This document shows positions 41,040 to 49,490 of a stretch of 49,490 bases of DNA, piece after piece (the stretch's first letter is position 1; each line of letters begins with the position of its first letter). The stretch is from a bacterium (GTDB taxonomy: Bacteria > Electryoneota > RPQS01), in the NCBI GenBank assembly GCA_018812265.1, contig JAHJDG010000092.1, positions 1 to 49,490 on the forward strand, read 5' to 3'. The translations under genes were made by a program, and so were the position numbers. The notes below the pieces were generated by a model. It saw only the letters and a program-made list of their open reading frames with translations, made no database searches and was not told where the DNA came from.

Positions 41040-42911
41040 ATGAAGGTAAAAACTTGGTTTTGTCTGGGAGTACTCGTTTTTATTGCCGCCACCGTACTCC
41101 TGGCCTCGCAGCCCGCTCAGAAGCGGAATTCACCGGGAATTGGGGATAAGTTTCAGGTTCCGGGAGAATGGAGCGGGCGGACTCTGACGGGCCCGGAACG
41201 AGCGACGATTCAGCAGGCCATTGACAACATCCGCACACCGCCACCGGCCGCCATCACCTACACCGATGCGCAGAACCGTCCGCACACCGTATCCTGCTCG
41301 ACCATTGCCGCCGATCTTCAGGCCCAGCTCAATCGGGGGGCTATCGAAGCGGAAACGCTGATGGTGGGACCCTACGGAGGAGTGCTGTCGGACGGACGCG
41401 AGTCCACCGAAGGCGATCAGATGAACCTTGATCAGGAGTTTCTCCTCGGAGTCGCCGAAGATCCGAGTGCGATGATCTATCTCGAGGAAGTGCTGGTTCA
41501 TGAACGAACGCACAAGACCCAGCGCACCCAGGGAACCACCAAGAGCGAACGGGAAATCGAAGCCTTCAAGGCCGGACTGGTCTACAAAGACTCGCTGGGT
41601 TTGGACACGACCGATGGCATGTATTACATGGCCTGGCAGGAATATCTGGCGCACCGGCGGGCTTACGCCGCCGGGCAGACCATGCACTCTTCCGTGGTTC
41701 AGGGAGCCGATGGTTATTACTTCTTCCTTCAGTTCGATATTATGGGATCGGGTTTCAACTATTTCAGTTCCATTCAGATGGGCGCCGCCGGTTGCTCCCA
41801 GTATTCGCTGTCTCCGACTCGCCCCTCGGATATGATCTATCTTCTGAATCCCCCGCCGCTCCCGCCCGGTATGAACGTCGCGCTCGTCTGCGGCGGTGAA
41901 CCTTCGCTTCAGGTGGGCCGCATTCACGCCCTGGCCGTCTTTGACGGTCAGGTGGAAGGCCAACTGATCCGGGATTTCGGCCCGCCGAACTATCCGCCGA
42001 TGTTTTTCTACTCTCTGACGCGTTGTCCGTGGACGGGTACGTTGTTCGCTCTGGATACGGTAAACCAGAAGATCGTCATCCTATCGGACTCGGATCAAGA
42101 CGCTGTTCCGGATACCATCATTTCCGAGTTTGCCTGTGCTTCGTGGGAGGGATTCGAGTCGCTGGACGGAATGCGGGGAGTGGATTTCGCGCGTCATCAG
42201 GATGGCCGCTACGGCCTGATTGTCAGCCATTACGACGTGCATCTGTCACACGAGATCATTCCGGACGAAATCCGTCCCTTCCTTGCCGACGAGAACGGCG
42301 ATGGCATGGCCGATGGCTGTGAAGCGACTCGCACGCGTGAATTCGTCCAGTTCATTTCGTATTTTCAGGAGCCTCTGCCCGTCGCGGGCGATCAAGAGGT
42401 ACAACTTTTCGCCCCGTGGAACCACACCATTCAGGTGTGGCTCACCGATTCATTGGTTCAGAATCTCCTGGCGCTCTTGGGAACCGTGCACATGGCGGCG
42501 GGAGTGGATACCGTCTGCCCGCTCGCTCGACCGCTTGCCGTGGGCGAATTCATCGCGCCCGTGGATCAAACTTCCGGTGCGCGACCGCGATTGGCCACCC
42601 GCGTTGGTGAAGCGGCGGCGGGGGATGACTTACGCGCGTCTCTTCCGAAACGGTTCGCGCTTCGCGCGCCGTATCCCAATCCCTTCAATGCAACGACAAC
42701 GCTACATTTCGATCTTCCGCGCGCGTCTTCGGTTCGCCTCCGCATCTATGACGTTCTGGGAAGAGAGACGGCAGTCTTGGTGGATGAAGTGAGGAGTGCG
42801 GGAACCCATCGGATCATCTGGAATGCCGCGGATCTTTCCTCTGGGATTTATTTTGTGCGTCTCGAAGCCGATGCAGCGGTGCAGACTCGCAAACTGCTGC
42901 TCGTGAAGTAG
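41040..42911 (+). CDS. Secreted protein with HExxH motif and T9SS sorting domain
   Basis: 623 residues from ATG 41040, which has a strong GGAGGAG site 4 bases upstream. It has a signal peptide (MKVKTWFCLGVLVFIAATVL). At residues 154-158 it carries HERTH, an HExxH zinc-binding motif, in the context YLEEVLVHERTHKTQ, with E172 and E174 nearby as possible third ligands. The helix MYYMAWQEYLAHRRAYAAG suggests an alpha-helical metallopeptidase-like domain up to about 230. A beta-rich, propeller-like region follows (RIHALAVFDGQVEGQLIRDF, GTLFALDTVNQKIVILSDSD). The sorting domain is typical (RAPYPNPFNATTTLHFDL, DVLGRETAVLV, SSGIYFVRL). A secreted protease is plausible but unproven; no known peptidase family was recognised. 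Confidence 0.82.
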   Translation: MKVKTWFCLGVLVFIAATVLLASQPAQKRNSPGIGDKFQVPGEWSGRTLTGPERATIQQAIDNIRTPPPAAITYTDAQNRPHTVSCSTIAADLQAQLNRGAIEAETLMVGPYGGVLSDGRESTEGDQMNLDQEFLLGVAEDPSAMIYLEEVLVHERTHKTQRTQGTTKSEREIEAFKAGLVYKDSLGLDTTDGMYYMAWQEYLAHRRAYAAGQTMHSSVVQGADGYYFFLQFDIMGSGFNYFSSIQMGAAGCSQYSLSPTRPSDMIYLLNPPPLPPGMNVALVCGGEPSLQVGRIHALAVFDGQVEGQLIRDFGPPNYPPMFFYSLTRCPWTGTLFALDTVNQKIVILSDSDQDAVPDTIISEFACASWEGFESLDGMRGVDFARHQDGRYGLIVSHYDVHLSHEIIPDEIRPFLADENGDGMADGCEATRTREFVQFISYFQEPLPVAGDQEVQLFAPWNHTIQVWLTDSLVQNLLALLGTVHMAAGVDTVCPLARPLAVGEFIAPVDQTSGARPRLATRVGEAAAGDDLRASLPKRFALRAPYPNPFNATTTLHFDLPRASSVRLRIYDVLGRETAVLVDEVRSAGTHRIIWNAADLSSGIYFVRLEADAAVQTRKLLLVK

Positions 42912-42948
42912 CCTCATCCGCGACACTGCCCAAAGGGATGGTAATAAA

Positions 42949-42980
42949 AAGCCGCGCGACGATTGCCGCGCGGCTTCTTG
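42949..42980. terminator. Bidirectional terminator between convergent genes
   Basis: GCCGCGCG (42951-42958) pairs with CGCGCGGC (42967-42974), extended by flanking AA/TT pairs. TTCTTG follows on the + strand and a T-run (from GTAATAAAAA) on the minus strand. It can serve both genes ending at 42911 and 42999. Confidence 0.75.
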
Positions 42981-42998
42981 CATGTGCCTGAAAGCGCC

Positions 42999-45929
42999 CT
43001 ATGGAATCCACTCGCGACGATAGTGGACGGCGGCGCTGTCTGCGGAGGAAGAGCTGCGAACCTGCAGGTAGGTGAAATCGCTGGGGAAGGGAACATCGGT
43101 TGAGACCGGTTGCCACGAATCCCACTGTACGAGCGCGAGATCGTCGAACCACGCATAGCCCGTGCCCGACGTGGGCGGATAGAGACTCAAGCGAATGTTG
43201 TAGAAATTGGTCGCACCGGGAACGTTCAAGTCCGATGCGACGTAGGTCCAATCGTTTTCGCCCGACAGCGGATAGCCGGCCACGGGTTGACTGATTAGCG
43301 TCCCTCCGCTGCGCTGCGTCCAGAATTGCATTTCGATGGTCGCATCCCCGGCGTTTTCCGTGCGAATCCAGCCGACCAGACTGTGCGGGAGCGCATCGTC
43401 AAGCGGTGAGCGGAGCGAGAGTGTCGTCACCACGTTGTCACCCGCGTCATACACGCGGCGCAGGCGAATGCTGCGCGAACCGCCGTGAGCGTAGTCTTGA
43501 TTGTAGGCTTCATCACCGCTGTTGAGATTCCAGGGAGTCGCACCCTGATCCTCCATGTTCCCGAACCACAACAGGTCGCGACCGACGCGAATCTGGGCAC
43601 TGGGAAGTCCCAGAACTTCGGCCGACACGGGATAGCCTCCGCCGTCCAGCCTGTGGGGAAGCGACGTCCACCAGCCGTCCTGATCGAAGAGCGCGAGCGT
43701 GTCCGTCCACTCCTGACCGGTGAGCGTGACGGCGGTCGTGTCCCAAATGATCCGCGCGGTGTCTTCGCCGGGCGCGCGCACCATCCACGTATCGAGGCGG
43801 CGCGACATTTCCGAAAGATAATCGAGAATCGCTCCGCCGAACTCACCGGTGGCCGGTTGTGGAATCCAATCATCAATGTAGATCGGATGAAGAATCGCTT
43901 CGTCCACGCCGCCCGCGGCGGAGATGTGAACTTGTAAAACGACCGTCGGTAGGCACTCCGCATAGCTGAGATCGAAAGCGAAGTTGCCGAGGCTATGCGC
44001 GATGAGCTTGCCCTGATAGACCTCGAAGCCCTGAAAGATGTGGGGATGGTGAGTCACGACCAGGTCGGCGCCGTTGTCAATGGCATATTGCCGCAAGCGG
44101 CGCTCGGTGGTGTCGGGAACGACGTCGAACAGAATGATCTCGGGATCCCACTCGGGAAGTCCGAGCAATGCGGACAATTGCGGTTGCGTCTTGTATTCGC
44201 TGCCCGAATGCACGTTCAGAACGACGAAATCGGCCAAGGCAGCCGCTTCGGGAATGGTCGCTTCGATCGCGCTTCGATTCCACATCGCGAATCCGGGACG
44301 CGAGCGGCCCGCATCGAGGAACGGCTGATAGTTGTTGTACGATCCGGTGCGGTCGCTGAAACTGAGCATCGCCAGCGAGAGTCCGTTTCTCGACAGGAAC
44401 TTGGTGCGGCGGGCTAAGAGATCATTCATGTCCGCTCCGCCGTGTGCGATTCCCGCGCCGTCGCAGACCTGCATCGTTTGAAGCATTCCCGCTTCCATGT
44501 AATCGAGAATGTGATTGTTGGCGAGCGTCGCGAAGTCGAATCCCGCGAAGACCAAACCGGCCACGTTGGCGGGACTTCCCTTGAGAAGAATCCCCTTGGT
44601 GGGATGCCCGGTGGTGGCGGTGGTCAAGGGAGATTCGAGGTTGCAGCTCGCCAGATCGAACGGCTCGAAAAGATGTTGCGTGGGCTCGAAGATCGCTTCC
44701 ACGCCCTGCGTTTGAATAATGCCGCCCGATTGCTCGTAGCCGCGTCCCAGCATAACGTCGCCGCAGAACGACATGCGGAGTTCGCGGTTCATCGTAACGG
44801 GAGAATCCACGACCGCATAGCTTCGCCACGCCACGTTCTCATCGTCGTCGGTGACGGTGAGCGTTACCGTGTATAGGCCGTGCTCGGGGTAGTCATGCGT
44901 AGGATGCGTGATGCTGGAGATGAATCCATCGCCGAAATCCCAGCGATGATGAATCACGTCGCTGTCGGCGTCGCGCGCCAGAGAGAGAAACGACACCCGC
45001 ACGCTGTCGGGCTGCGCGCCACTGATGATATTACATCGGAAATCGGCCAGCGGAGGAACCGGCAGCCAATCGGTTACGTCGAGAATTTCGTCAAACAGCA
45101 CTTCGCCGCGCGGGGACGTGTTGTCGTTGTCGTCAACGAAATGGAGTTCGGTGATGTTGGGGAGATAGCCGAATCGCCCGTGCCAGTCCTCGCCGATGGG
45201 CAGATAAACGGGAATCCACTCGTCTTCGTCGAACCACCCTTGATAGGTCGTGATCCACACCTGCGCCTGCGGGCATTGACTTCCCCAGATGATGTAGCGC
45301 ATCCAGTTGGCCGAATCGCCGACTCCGAACGACTGCATCTCGCCGTCACGGACCGTCTTCATGGCTACCCGCCAGACCGTGCCGAACTCGATGGGCGTGG
45401 GCGGTATCGTCTCGGATTTCCACGTATTGCCGTAGAGCCGAAGCGAGTGACCGCTGCCGTTGTATGAATCGGTGGAAATGATTGCCCAATTGTTGGGCTC
45501 GAAATCCTCGCCGGGAATACTGCCGAGCGTGACCCCGTTCTCGAAGTCTTCGATGACGACCGGAGACTCGGCGGGTCCTGGCGGGAGTGGAACAATCGAA
45601 TAGAAACGCGGATCGGGAAGGCTCGCCATGTCGCCGACCACGTAGAACGTATCGGAGGTGACGATCAGTGTCTCCGCCGGAGATCCCGAAGGATAGGGCA
45701 GCGAAAGCACGGCCCACTCGAAAATCACGGGGGAGGGGAACCAGTTGAGCTCGAGTACTGAGTCCGTCACGCGGATGGTCAGCGCAGCGGTGGAATCGCC
45801 ATCGAGCGAGTACCGTCCTCGGTGAGAAGAAACCGGGTTCTTTCTAACGGTCTCTTGTCCGAAACCGGTAGCCACCACTGAGAGGGCGCACAAAATCACC
45901 AGACACATCAGTTTATCAACACGTTTCAC
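42999..45929 (-). CDS. Exported PKD-CapA (poly-gamma-glutamate biosynthesis-like) protein
   Basis: 976 residues from a GTG at 45929 with an excellent GGAGG site 6-7 bases upstream; the signal peptide is MKRVDKLMCLVILCALSVVA. After a beta-rich segment (about 125-290) comes a PKD domain (295-378; HRWDFGDGF, YTVTLTVTDDD). A CapA-type metallophosphoesterase fold follows (about 385-665): MSFCGDVMLGRGYE, ASCNLESPLT, DFATLANNHILDYM, VVLNVHSGSEY, ADLVVTHHPHIFQGFE and HSLGNFAFD. The C-terminal 250 residues are jelly-roll-like (NMEDQGATPWNLNSG, WFDDLALVQWDSW), as in carbohydrate-binding modules. CapA proteins take part in poly-gamma-glutamate capsule export. Fusion with PKD and binding modules suggests an extracellular hydrolase or binding role instead. 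No T9SS sorting domain is present, unlike most secreted neighbours. Confidence 0.88.
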   Translation of the reverse strand: MKRVDKLMCLVILCALSVVATGFGQETVRKNPVSSHRGRYSLDGDSTAALTIRVTDSVLELNWFPSPVIFEWAVLSLPYPSGSPAETLIVTSDTFYVVGDMASLPDPRFYSIVPLPPGPAESPVVIEDFENGVTLGSIPGEDFEPNNWAIISTDSYNGSGHSLRLYGNTWKSETIPPTPIEFGTVWRVAMKTVRDGEMQSFGVGDSANWMRYIIWGSQCPQAQVWITTYQGWFDEDEWIPVYLPIGEDWHGRFGYLPNITELHFVDDNDNTSPRGEVLFDEILDVTDWLPVPPLADFRCNIISGAQPDSVRVSFLSLARDADSDVIHHRWDFGDGFISSITHPTHDYPEHGLYTVTLTVTDDDENVAWRSYAVVDSPVTMNRELRMSFCGDVMLGRGYEQSGGIIQTQGVEAIFEPTQHLFEPFDLASCNLESPLTTATTGHPTKGILLKGSPANVAGLVFAGFDFATLANNHILDYMEAGMLQTMQVCDGAGIAHGGADMNDLLARRTKFLSRNGLSLAMLSFSDRTGSYNNYQPFLDAGRSRPGFAMWNRSAIEATIPEAAALADFVVLNVHSGSEYKTQPQLSALLGLPEWDPEIILFDVVPDTTERRLRQYAIDNGADLVVTHHPHIFQGFEVYQGKLIAHSLGNFAFDLSYAECLPTVVLQVHISAAGGVDEAILHPIYIDDWIPQPATGEFGGAILDYLSEMSRRLDTWMVRAPGEDTARIIWDTTAVTLTGQEWTDTLALFDQDGWWTSLPHRLDGGGYPVSAEVLGLPSAQIRVGRDLLWFGNMEDQGATPWNLNSGDEAYNQDYAHGGSRSIRLRRVYDAGDNVVTTLSLRSPLDDALPHSLVGWIRTENAGDATIEMQFWTQRSGGTLISQPVAGYPLSGENDWTYVASDLNVPGATNFYNIRLSLYPPTSGTGYAWFDDLALVQWDSWQPVSTDVPFPSDFTYLQVRSSSSADSAAVHYRREWIP

Positions 45930-46047
45930 GCGAAACCTCCGCCTTCACTCGGGAAATCATACTTCCAAGATAATCACAGGTTGGCCGAAAGTCAATGCCA
46001 TGAGCGGCTCGACTGTAATTCGATTGAATTGACCCACTTTGACGAAG

Positions 46048-46076
46048 ACGCCCCGCACAAGCGGGGCGCTTCTATT
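46048..46076 (-). terminator. Terminator-like hairpin after the small membrane protein gene
   Basis: CGCCCCGC (46049-46056) pairs with GCGGGGCG (46061-46068) around ACAA, 25 bases beyond the stop at 46094. The flanks are CTTCTATT on the + strand and TCTTCGTC on the minus strand. Confidence 0.6.
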
Positions 46077-46093
46077 CACAGTGTGTAATCCCA

Positions 46094-46624
46094 TTATTTT
46101 CGGGGTGCGGTGAGACCCATGATGAGGCCGAGAACTACCGACCAGAGGGCTGCAAGACCGATTTGATAGTCTTTGGGCAAGGAAAATGTGATGATATGGG
46201 CGGGGATCCAGAACCAGAGCAGCGTCCACCAGGCTCTCGTCAGACCGGCGGTGCTCCAGCGGCCGGCGATGAGATTGTCCTCGAGGCGGTGAATGAACAT
46301 CATCTGCGGCCCGAAAAAGACGTTCGTGCTGACGGACATGGCAATAGCCCAACCGATTCCGCCGTGACAAGCGCGCGGCAGAAGTTCGTGTTCGACCAGC
46401 GCGTCCACGAATCCGTACATGCCGGTGAATCCGTATTTGATGATGATTCCGAGAACGGCCCACGCGGCAATCTTGGCAAATACTTGCCAGATTTTACAGG
46501 GAAGGGTCCACGTGCGCGTGCGCAGAACGTGCGAAAGGAGTTCGCCGAGCGTCCCCAGAATCGCGAACTGCACGGCGGCGGAAAAAAGCGGGTTGGAAAC
46601 AACCCACTGAATGTAGGTAGTCAT
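46094..46624 (-). CDS. Small integral membrane protein downstream of cstA
   Basis: 176 residues from ATG 46624, 23 bases after the CstA stop. The frame is open further upstream, but that extension lies inside the CstA gene and is not credible. Four or five membrane helices are visible: PLFSAAVQFAILGTLGELL, IAAWAVLGIIIKYGFTGMYG, GIGWAIAMSVSTNVFFGPQM, WTLLWFWIPAHIITFSL, GLAALWSVVLGLIMGL. The first helix and the late W..LWFWIPAH segment faintly recall the Mpv17/PMP22 family, but I would not assign it on that. Cotranscription with cstA suggests an accessory role for the transporter. The function is unknown. Confidence 0.75.
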   Translation of the reverse strand: MTTYIQWVVSNPLFSAAVQFAILGTLGELLSHVLRTRTWTLPCKIWQVFAKIAAWAVLGIIIKYGFTGMYGFVDALVEHELLPRACHGGIGWAIAMSVSTNVFFGPQMMFIHRLEDNLIAGRWSTAGLTRAWWTLLWFWIPAHIITFSLPKDYQIGLAALWSVVLGLIMGLTAPRK

Positions 46625-46647
46625 GGAAAGGTCTTCGATCGGTGAGG

Positions 46648-48408
46648 CTATTTGGAGGCGGTGATATTGCCTGCCGCTCGTACTGAAGCAGGCCGCAGGA
46701 AAGTTCGAATTACCAGGATCACCACGCCGATGGAGAGAACGATGAGCAGCAGATCCGTGGCGATGAGCAGCGATTTTTTTTCGGCGATGTATTTGAAAAG
46801 GAGAATTCCGAGCGAGGCGAGCGTGGTCAAGATCATGAACACGGCGGGAATCAAAGCGAACGCGTATCTGCGTCCCCACAGCAGGAGCCAACTGGATACG
46901 GCGAGCAGCGAGAGCGCGGCCAGGAGTTGATTGGCCGTGCCGAACACCGGCCATAGCGCGCTGAAAGCGTTGGAGTAGGCGAGGATCCACATCAGCAGAA
47001 CCGACAGGCCGGAATTGAACCAATAGATGTGAAAAATTCGGGGTGGATTCTTGAACAGAATCACCCACAACTCCTCGAACAGATAGCGGTTCAACCGGAC
47101 GGCGGAATCGAGTGTGGTTACCACGAATCCTTCCACCATGAGAATCCCGAACACCGCGCCGAGTCCCACCGGAATACCGAGTCCTTGGTGGAACAGGTGA
47201 CCGGCCGCCAGCGAGAAGCCGAGAATCGGATTGGATTTCACTCCGACATCAGTTGGCCAGACGATGGATTTGTAGTCCACGGAACTAAGCGAAGCTCCCA
47301 CCGCCAAGAGCACGCACACCGCCAGCAGCGATTCCAGCAACATGCCGTTGTAGCCGACCTTGCGCGCGTCGGTTTCCATAGCGAGTTGCTTGCCAGTCGT
47401 TCCGCCCGCCACCAGAGAATGAAAACCGGAGATCGCTCCACAGGCGATGGTAATGAACATCATCGGCCAGATGAGTCCCAGATGCCGCATGCCTTCACTG
47501 AGATTGAAACTCGGCATCGTGACCGAGAGTCCGCCCGCTCCCGCCGTGACGAGCGAAGCGATCATCAGGACGATTCCGGCGTAGAGAATCTGTACGTTGA
47601 TGAAGTCGCGAGGCTGAAGAATCATCCAGACCGGAGCACCGGCGGCGAACAGCACGTACACGGAGATGATAATCATCCACGTGGTCGGGCCGAGGCTCAC
47701 TGGATAGTGAATGCCCATGATGATCGAGACGATGCACACCGCCGACGCCATGAGGTAAGCCAGCCCCGTGTGAATCTTGACGCGATAGATGAGCCAACCC
47801 AGAAGCGGAGAGCAGAGCGTAATCACGATCACGCTCATCGAGGCGATTCCCCCGATCCGACCCATGAGCACGCCGTCCACCGTCACCGTCTTGAGAAACG
47901 TCTGTCCTTCGGTCACGCCGATTTTGTGAAGCGGCCAGAGCGACGTGAGCGATATCGCCGTGGCGCTGAGGAAGGAGGACGTTACCAGAACGATCATCAC
48001 GATGGTAAAGGCGATGAACAGATTGAAGCCCGTGGGTCCCAGAGTGCGGCGGGCCACTTCCGCCATGGATTTTCCGCCTTCGCGCATGGAGATGAAGAGC
48101 GCCGTGAAGTCGTGGACCGCACCGATCAGGATGCCCCCGACCACCACCCACAGCCAGGCCGGAAGAAATCCGTAGAGAATCGCCATCGTCGGACCGAGAA
48201 TCGGCCCGGCTCCGGTAATCGTGGAAAAGTGGTGGGCAAAGACGATGTGACGTTTGGTGGGGACGTAGTCGCGGCCGTTGTTCAGCTCAACGGCCGGTGT
48301 GACACGGGTCGAATCCTCGCCCAGCGTACGCGCCACGTAGCGGGCATAGGTTCGACTCGCGAGGTAGAAAACGGCGGCGGCGATCAGCAGAAAGACGAGA
48401 ACGTTCAT
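46648..48408 (-). CDS. cstA: Carbon starvation protein CstA family transporter
   Basis: 586 residues and about 15-16 membrane helices. The family hallmark is near the N-terminus: KRHIVFAHHFSTITGAGPILGP, then GGILIGAVHDFTALFISMR and RRTLGPTGFNLFIAF. Also typical are GAISGFHSLVAGGTTGKQLA and FGTANQLLAALSLL. CstA proteins are inner-membrane carriers linked to peptide or pyruvate uptake when carbon is scarce. This one is shorter than the roughly 700-residue E. coli protein and lacks part of its C-terminal end, as is common in other phyla. Only a weak ribosome site precedes the ATG at 48408. It leads an operon with the small membrane protein gene. Confidence 0.93.
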   Translation of the reverse strand: MNVLVFLLIAAAVFYLASRTYARYVARTLGEDSTRVTPAVELNNGRDYVPTKRHIVFAHHFSTITGAGPILGPTMAILYGFLPAWLWVVVGGILIGAVHDFTALFISMREGGKSMAEVARRTLGPTGFNLFIAFTIVMIVLVTSSFLSATAISLTSLWPLHKIGVTEGQTFLKTVTVDGVLMGRIGGIASMSVIVITLCSPLLGWLIYRVKIHTGLAYLMASAVCIVSIIMGIHYPVSLGPTTWMIIISVYVLFAAGAPVWMILQPRDFINVQILYAGIVLMIASLVTAGAGGLSVTMPSFNLSEGMRHLGLIWPMMFITIACGAISGFHSLVAGGTTGKQLAMETDARKVGYNGMLLESLLAVCVLLAVGASLSSVDYKSIVWPTDVGVKSNPILGFSLAAGHLFHQGLGIPVGLGAVFGILMVEGFVVTTLDSAVRLNRYLFEELWVILFKNPPRIFHIYWFNSGLSVLLMWILAYSNAFSALWPVFGTANQLLAALSLLAVSSWLLLWGRRYAFALIPAVFMILTTLASLGILLFKYIAEKKSLLIATDLLLIVLSIGVVILVIRTFLRPASVRAAGNITASK

Positions 48409-48506
48409 TTTCGATTCAAGAAGTGCATTCGCGGCTCACGCGATGGGGGCAATCGTGGGCTTCTCAATCGCGAAGCGGATGAGTCTTTCCCTGCCGGCAG
48501 TCGCAG

Positions 48507-49490
48507 CTACGTCCGGCGTATCCGTCCGGGAATCAGTAACCAGAGTGAGAATCCAATTGCGACAAACGCGATCAGCAGCCAGATGTGAAGGGCGGTCGTC
48601 GCATTGCCAATCGCTATCCCGCGGGCTGCGACCGTGAACAAGCCGGTCGCGATAATTGCCGCGACAAACAATACGGGACGGCCGCCGACGATCACGCGCA
48701 GGACAACGTAGATCAGGAGTACCGCCAATAAACCGTGACCGGCCGCCAGAAGCCACTCACCCGGCTCGACCGCGCGACCGGGCAGCAAGAGAATCACTCC
48801 CGCGATCACGAGCAAACCGCGCAAGGCAAATGTTTTTACCGGACCGCACCACAGATAAGCGAACAGCGTTGCGCTCACGGCCCAAAGGAGAATCGAGGAT
48901 AATAGGTCCGGCGCCATGCCCAGAATCGGCCACGGGATGGCGATCCATTCGGGCACGTTCCAGCCGGAGAAACTTGCCCATGCGGGAGCCGCAGCGTTCA
49001 ACACCGCCCGGGCCGTCTGAACCATCAACACGGCTCCGATTACGGCTCCGGCGGTCAACAGCGCATCCCATCCCGCTTTCTTCCGCGAGGCGGCGCGGAA
49101 GTCATCCCATGAGTCGCGATACAGAGCGGTAATTAAAGCGATCCCCATTGCGAACAGAACATAGAACATCACCGTCGAGATGAGAGCCTGTACGATGGAA
49201 TCCATCCGGAAGACGGACCACGGTTGCTCGATGTTGTAGAAGTACGACTCTTGCGCCAGATAGAGATCGCTCGCGGAACCGCAGGCTATCACGATTGCCG
49301 GAACGATGGCGAGCAGGAACGCGCGTTTCCACGCCACCTCGCCGCGGCGAGTTCTTTTTGCGAGCAGCAGCGCACCCCACACGGCCAGACCCGCCAGCAC
49401 GAGAATATTCAACGCTCGCAGCAGCGCGCGCGGGGCGGTGGTGGCGCGCCGGTCGCGCTGCCACTCCTCCGGAACTTTGTAGAACGCGCG
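48507..49490 (-). CDS. Polytopic membrane protein, 5' end beyond the window
   Basis: The frame is open from the right edge of the window to the stop at 48507 (327 codons visible). A TTG at 49412 could start translation, but the preceding codons read FYKVPEEWQRDRRA, a natural soluble stretch, so I treat the gene as truncated. Seven or more membrane helices follow: LNILVLAGLAVWGALLL, FLLAIVPAIVIACGSA, FYVLFAMGIALITALY, DALLTAGAVIGAVLMV and others, ending near ALHIWLLIAFVAIGFSL. The soluble lead-in recalls long CPBP-type membrane proteins, but the EExxxR and HxxxN motifs of that protease family are not in the visible part. No function is assigned. Confidence 0.7.
   Translation of the reverse strand, partial: RAFYKVPEEWQRDRRATTAPRALLRALNILVLAGLAVWGALLLAKRTRRGEVAWKRAFLLAIVPAIVIACGSASDLYLAQESYFYNIEQPWSVFRMDSIVQALISTVMFYVLFAMGIALITALYRDSWDDFRAASRKKAGWDALLTAGAVIGAVLMVQTARAVLNAAAPAWASFSGWNVPEWIAIPWPILGMAPDLLSSILLWAVSATLFAYLWCGPVKTFALRGLLVIAGVILLLPGRAVEPGEWLLAAGHGLLAVLLIYVVLRVIVGGRPVLFVAAIIATGLFTVAARGIAIGNATTALHIWLLIAFVAIGFSLWLLIPGRIRRT

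Noticed and set aside
46625-47068. Upstream extension of the small membrane protein (to 324 residues)
   Set aside because: It lies wholly inside the CstA coding region in another frame and is rich in Arg/Gly/His without family likeness.
47029-48588. Long plus-strand frame of 519 codons
   Set aside because: It is the antisense shadow of cstA, dominated by Arg, His, Asp and Glu.

Overview
The window looks like chromosome from an uncultivated Gram-negative bacterium of the FCB (Fibrobacteres-Chlorobi-Bacteroidetes) superphylum. The main reason is that seven predicted secreted proteins end in a type IX secretion (T9SS) C-terminal sorting domain with YPNPFN / GREV / SGVYF-type motifs. By eye the DNA is moderately GC-rich, stop codons are standard, and GTG starts with 4-base GTGA overlaps are common. 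The style resembles Zixibacteria, KSB1 or Eisenbacteria-like lineages, but no marker gene here fixes the phylum.

Layout. 1-4382 (+): the 3' end of an HlyD-type adaptor gene, two ATPases and two ABC-2 permeases form a translationally coupled export operon of the YbhG-F-S-R type. 4736-7690 (-): a T9SS-tagged beta-helix protein and a fused PlsC/GNAT acyltransferase resembling ornithine-lipid synthases. 7986-9938 (+): an MFS transporter followed by an AhpD-like peroxidase-related protein whose CxxC motif is CxxU. Its in-frame TGA is followed at once by a SECIS-like hairpin, so I read it as a selenoprotein. 10163-12791 (+): two T9SS-tagged secreted proteins that share a leader and signal peptide with the gene at 4736-5713. 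13171-17612 (-): an ECF sigma factor, a zinc-finger/TPR anti-sigma factor, a terminator and a VIT-VWA protein. 17875-35206 (-): four large secreted proteins, including a 3448-residue repeat protein. 35865-40979 (+): a TPR-CHAT protein broken into two reading frames, an ECF sigma factor, a second zinc-finger/TPR anti-sigma factor, and a decayed gene. 41040-42911 (+): a T9SS-tagged protein with an HExxH motif. 42999-49490 (-): a PKD-CapA exported protein, a small membrane protein, a CstA-family transporter, and a membrane protein whose 5' end lies outside the window.

How the parts fit. Most of the window encodes cell-surface or exported proteins and their control. There are two separate sigma/anti-sigma modules. 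Both anti-sigma factors combine an N-terminal HC2 zinc finger, one membrane segment and an exported TPR region. Each module has a large interaction protein beside it (VIT-VWA in one, TPR-CHAT in the other), and a TTGATT-N17-TATATT promoter lies upstream of each. A second theme is modular secreted proteins: the leader plus signal peptide and the sorting domain are nearly identical at DNA level between genes whose central domains are unrelated.

The items most worth following up are the selenocysteine AhpD-like gene, the TPR-CHAT/sigma/anti-sigma cluster with its altered catalytic histidine and split reading frame, and the cassette-like reuse of leaders and sorting domains. No rRNA, tRNA, CRISPR array or intact transposon was seen.
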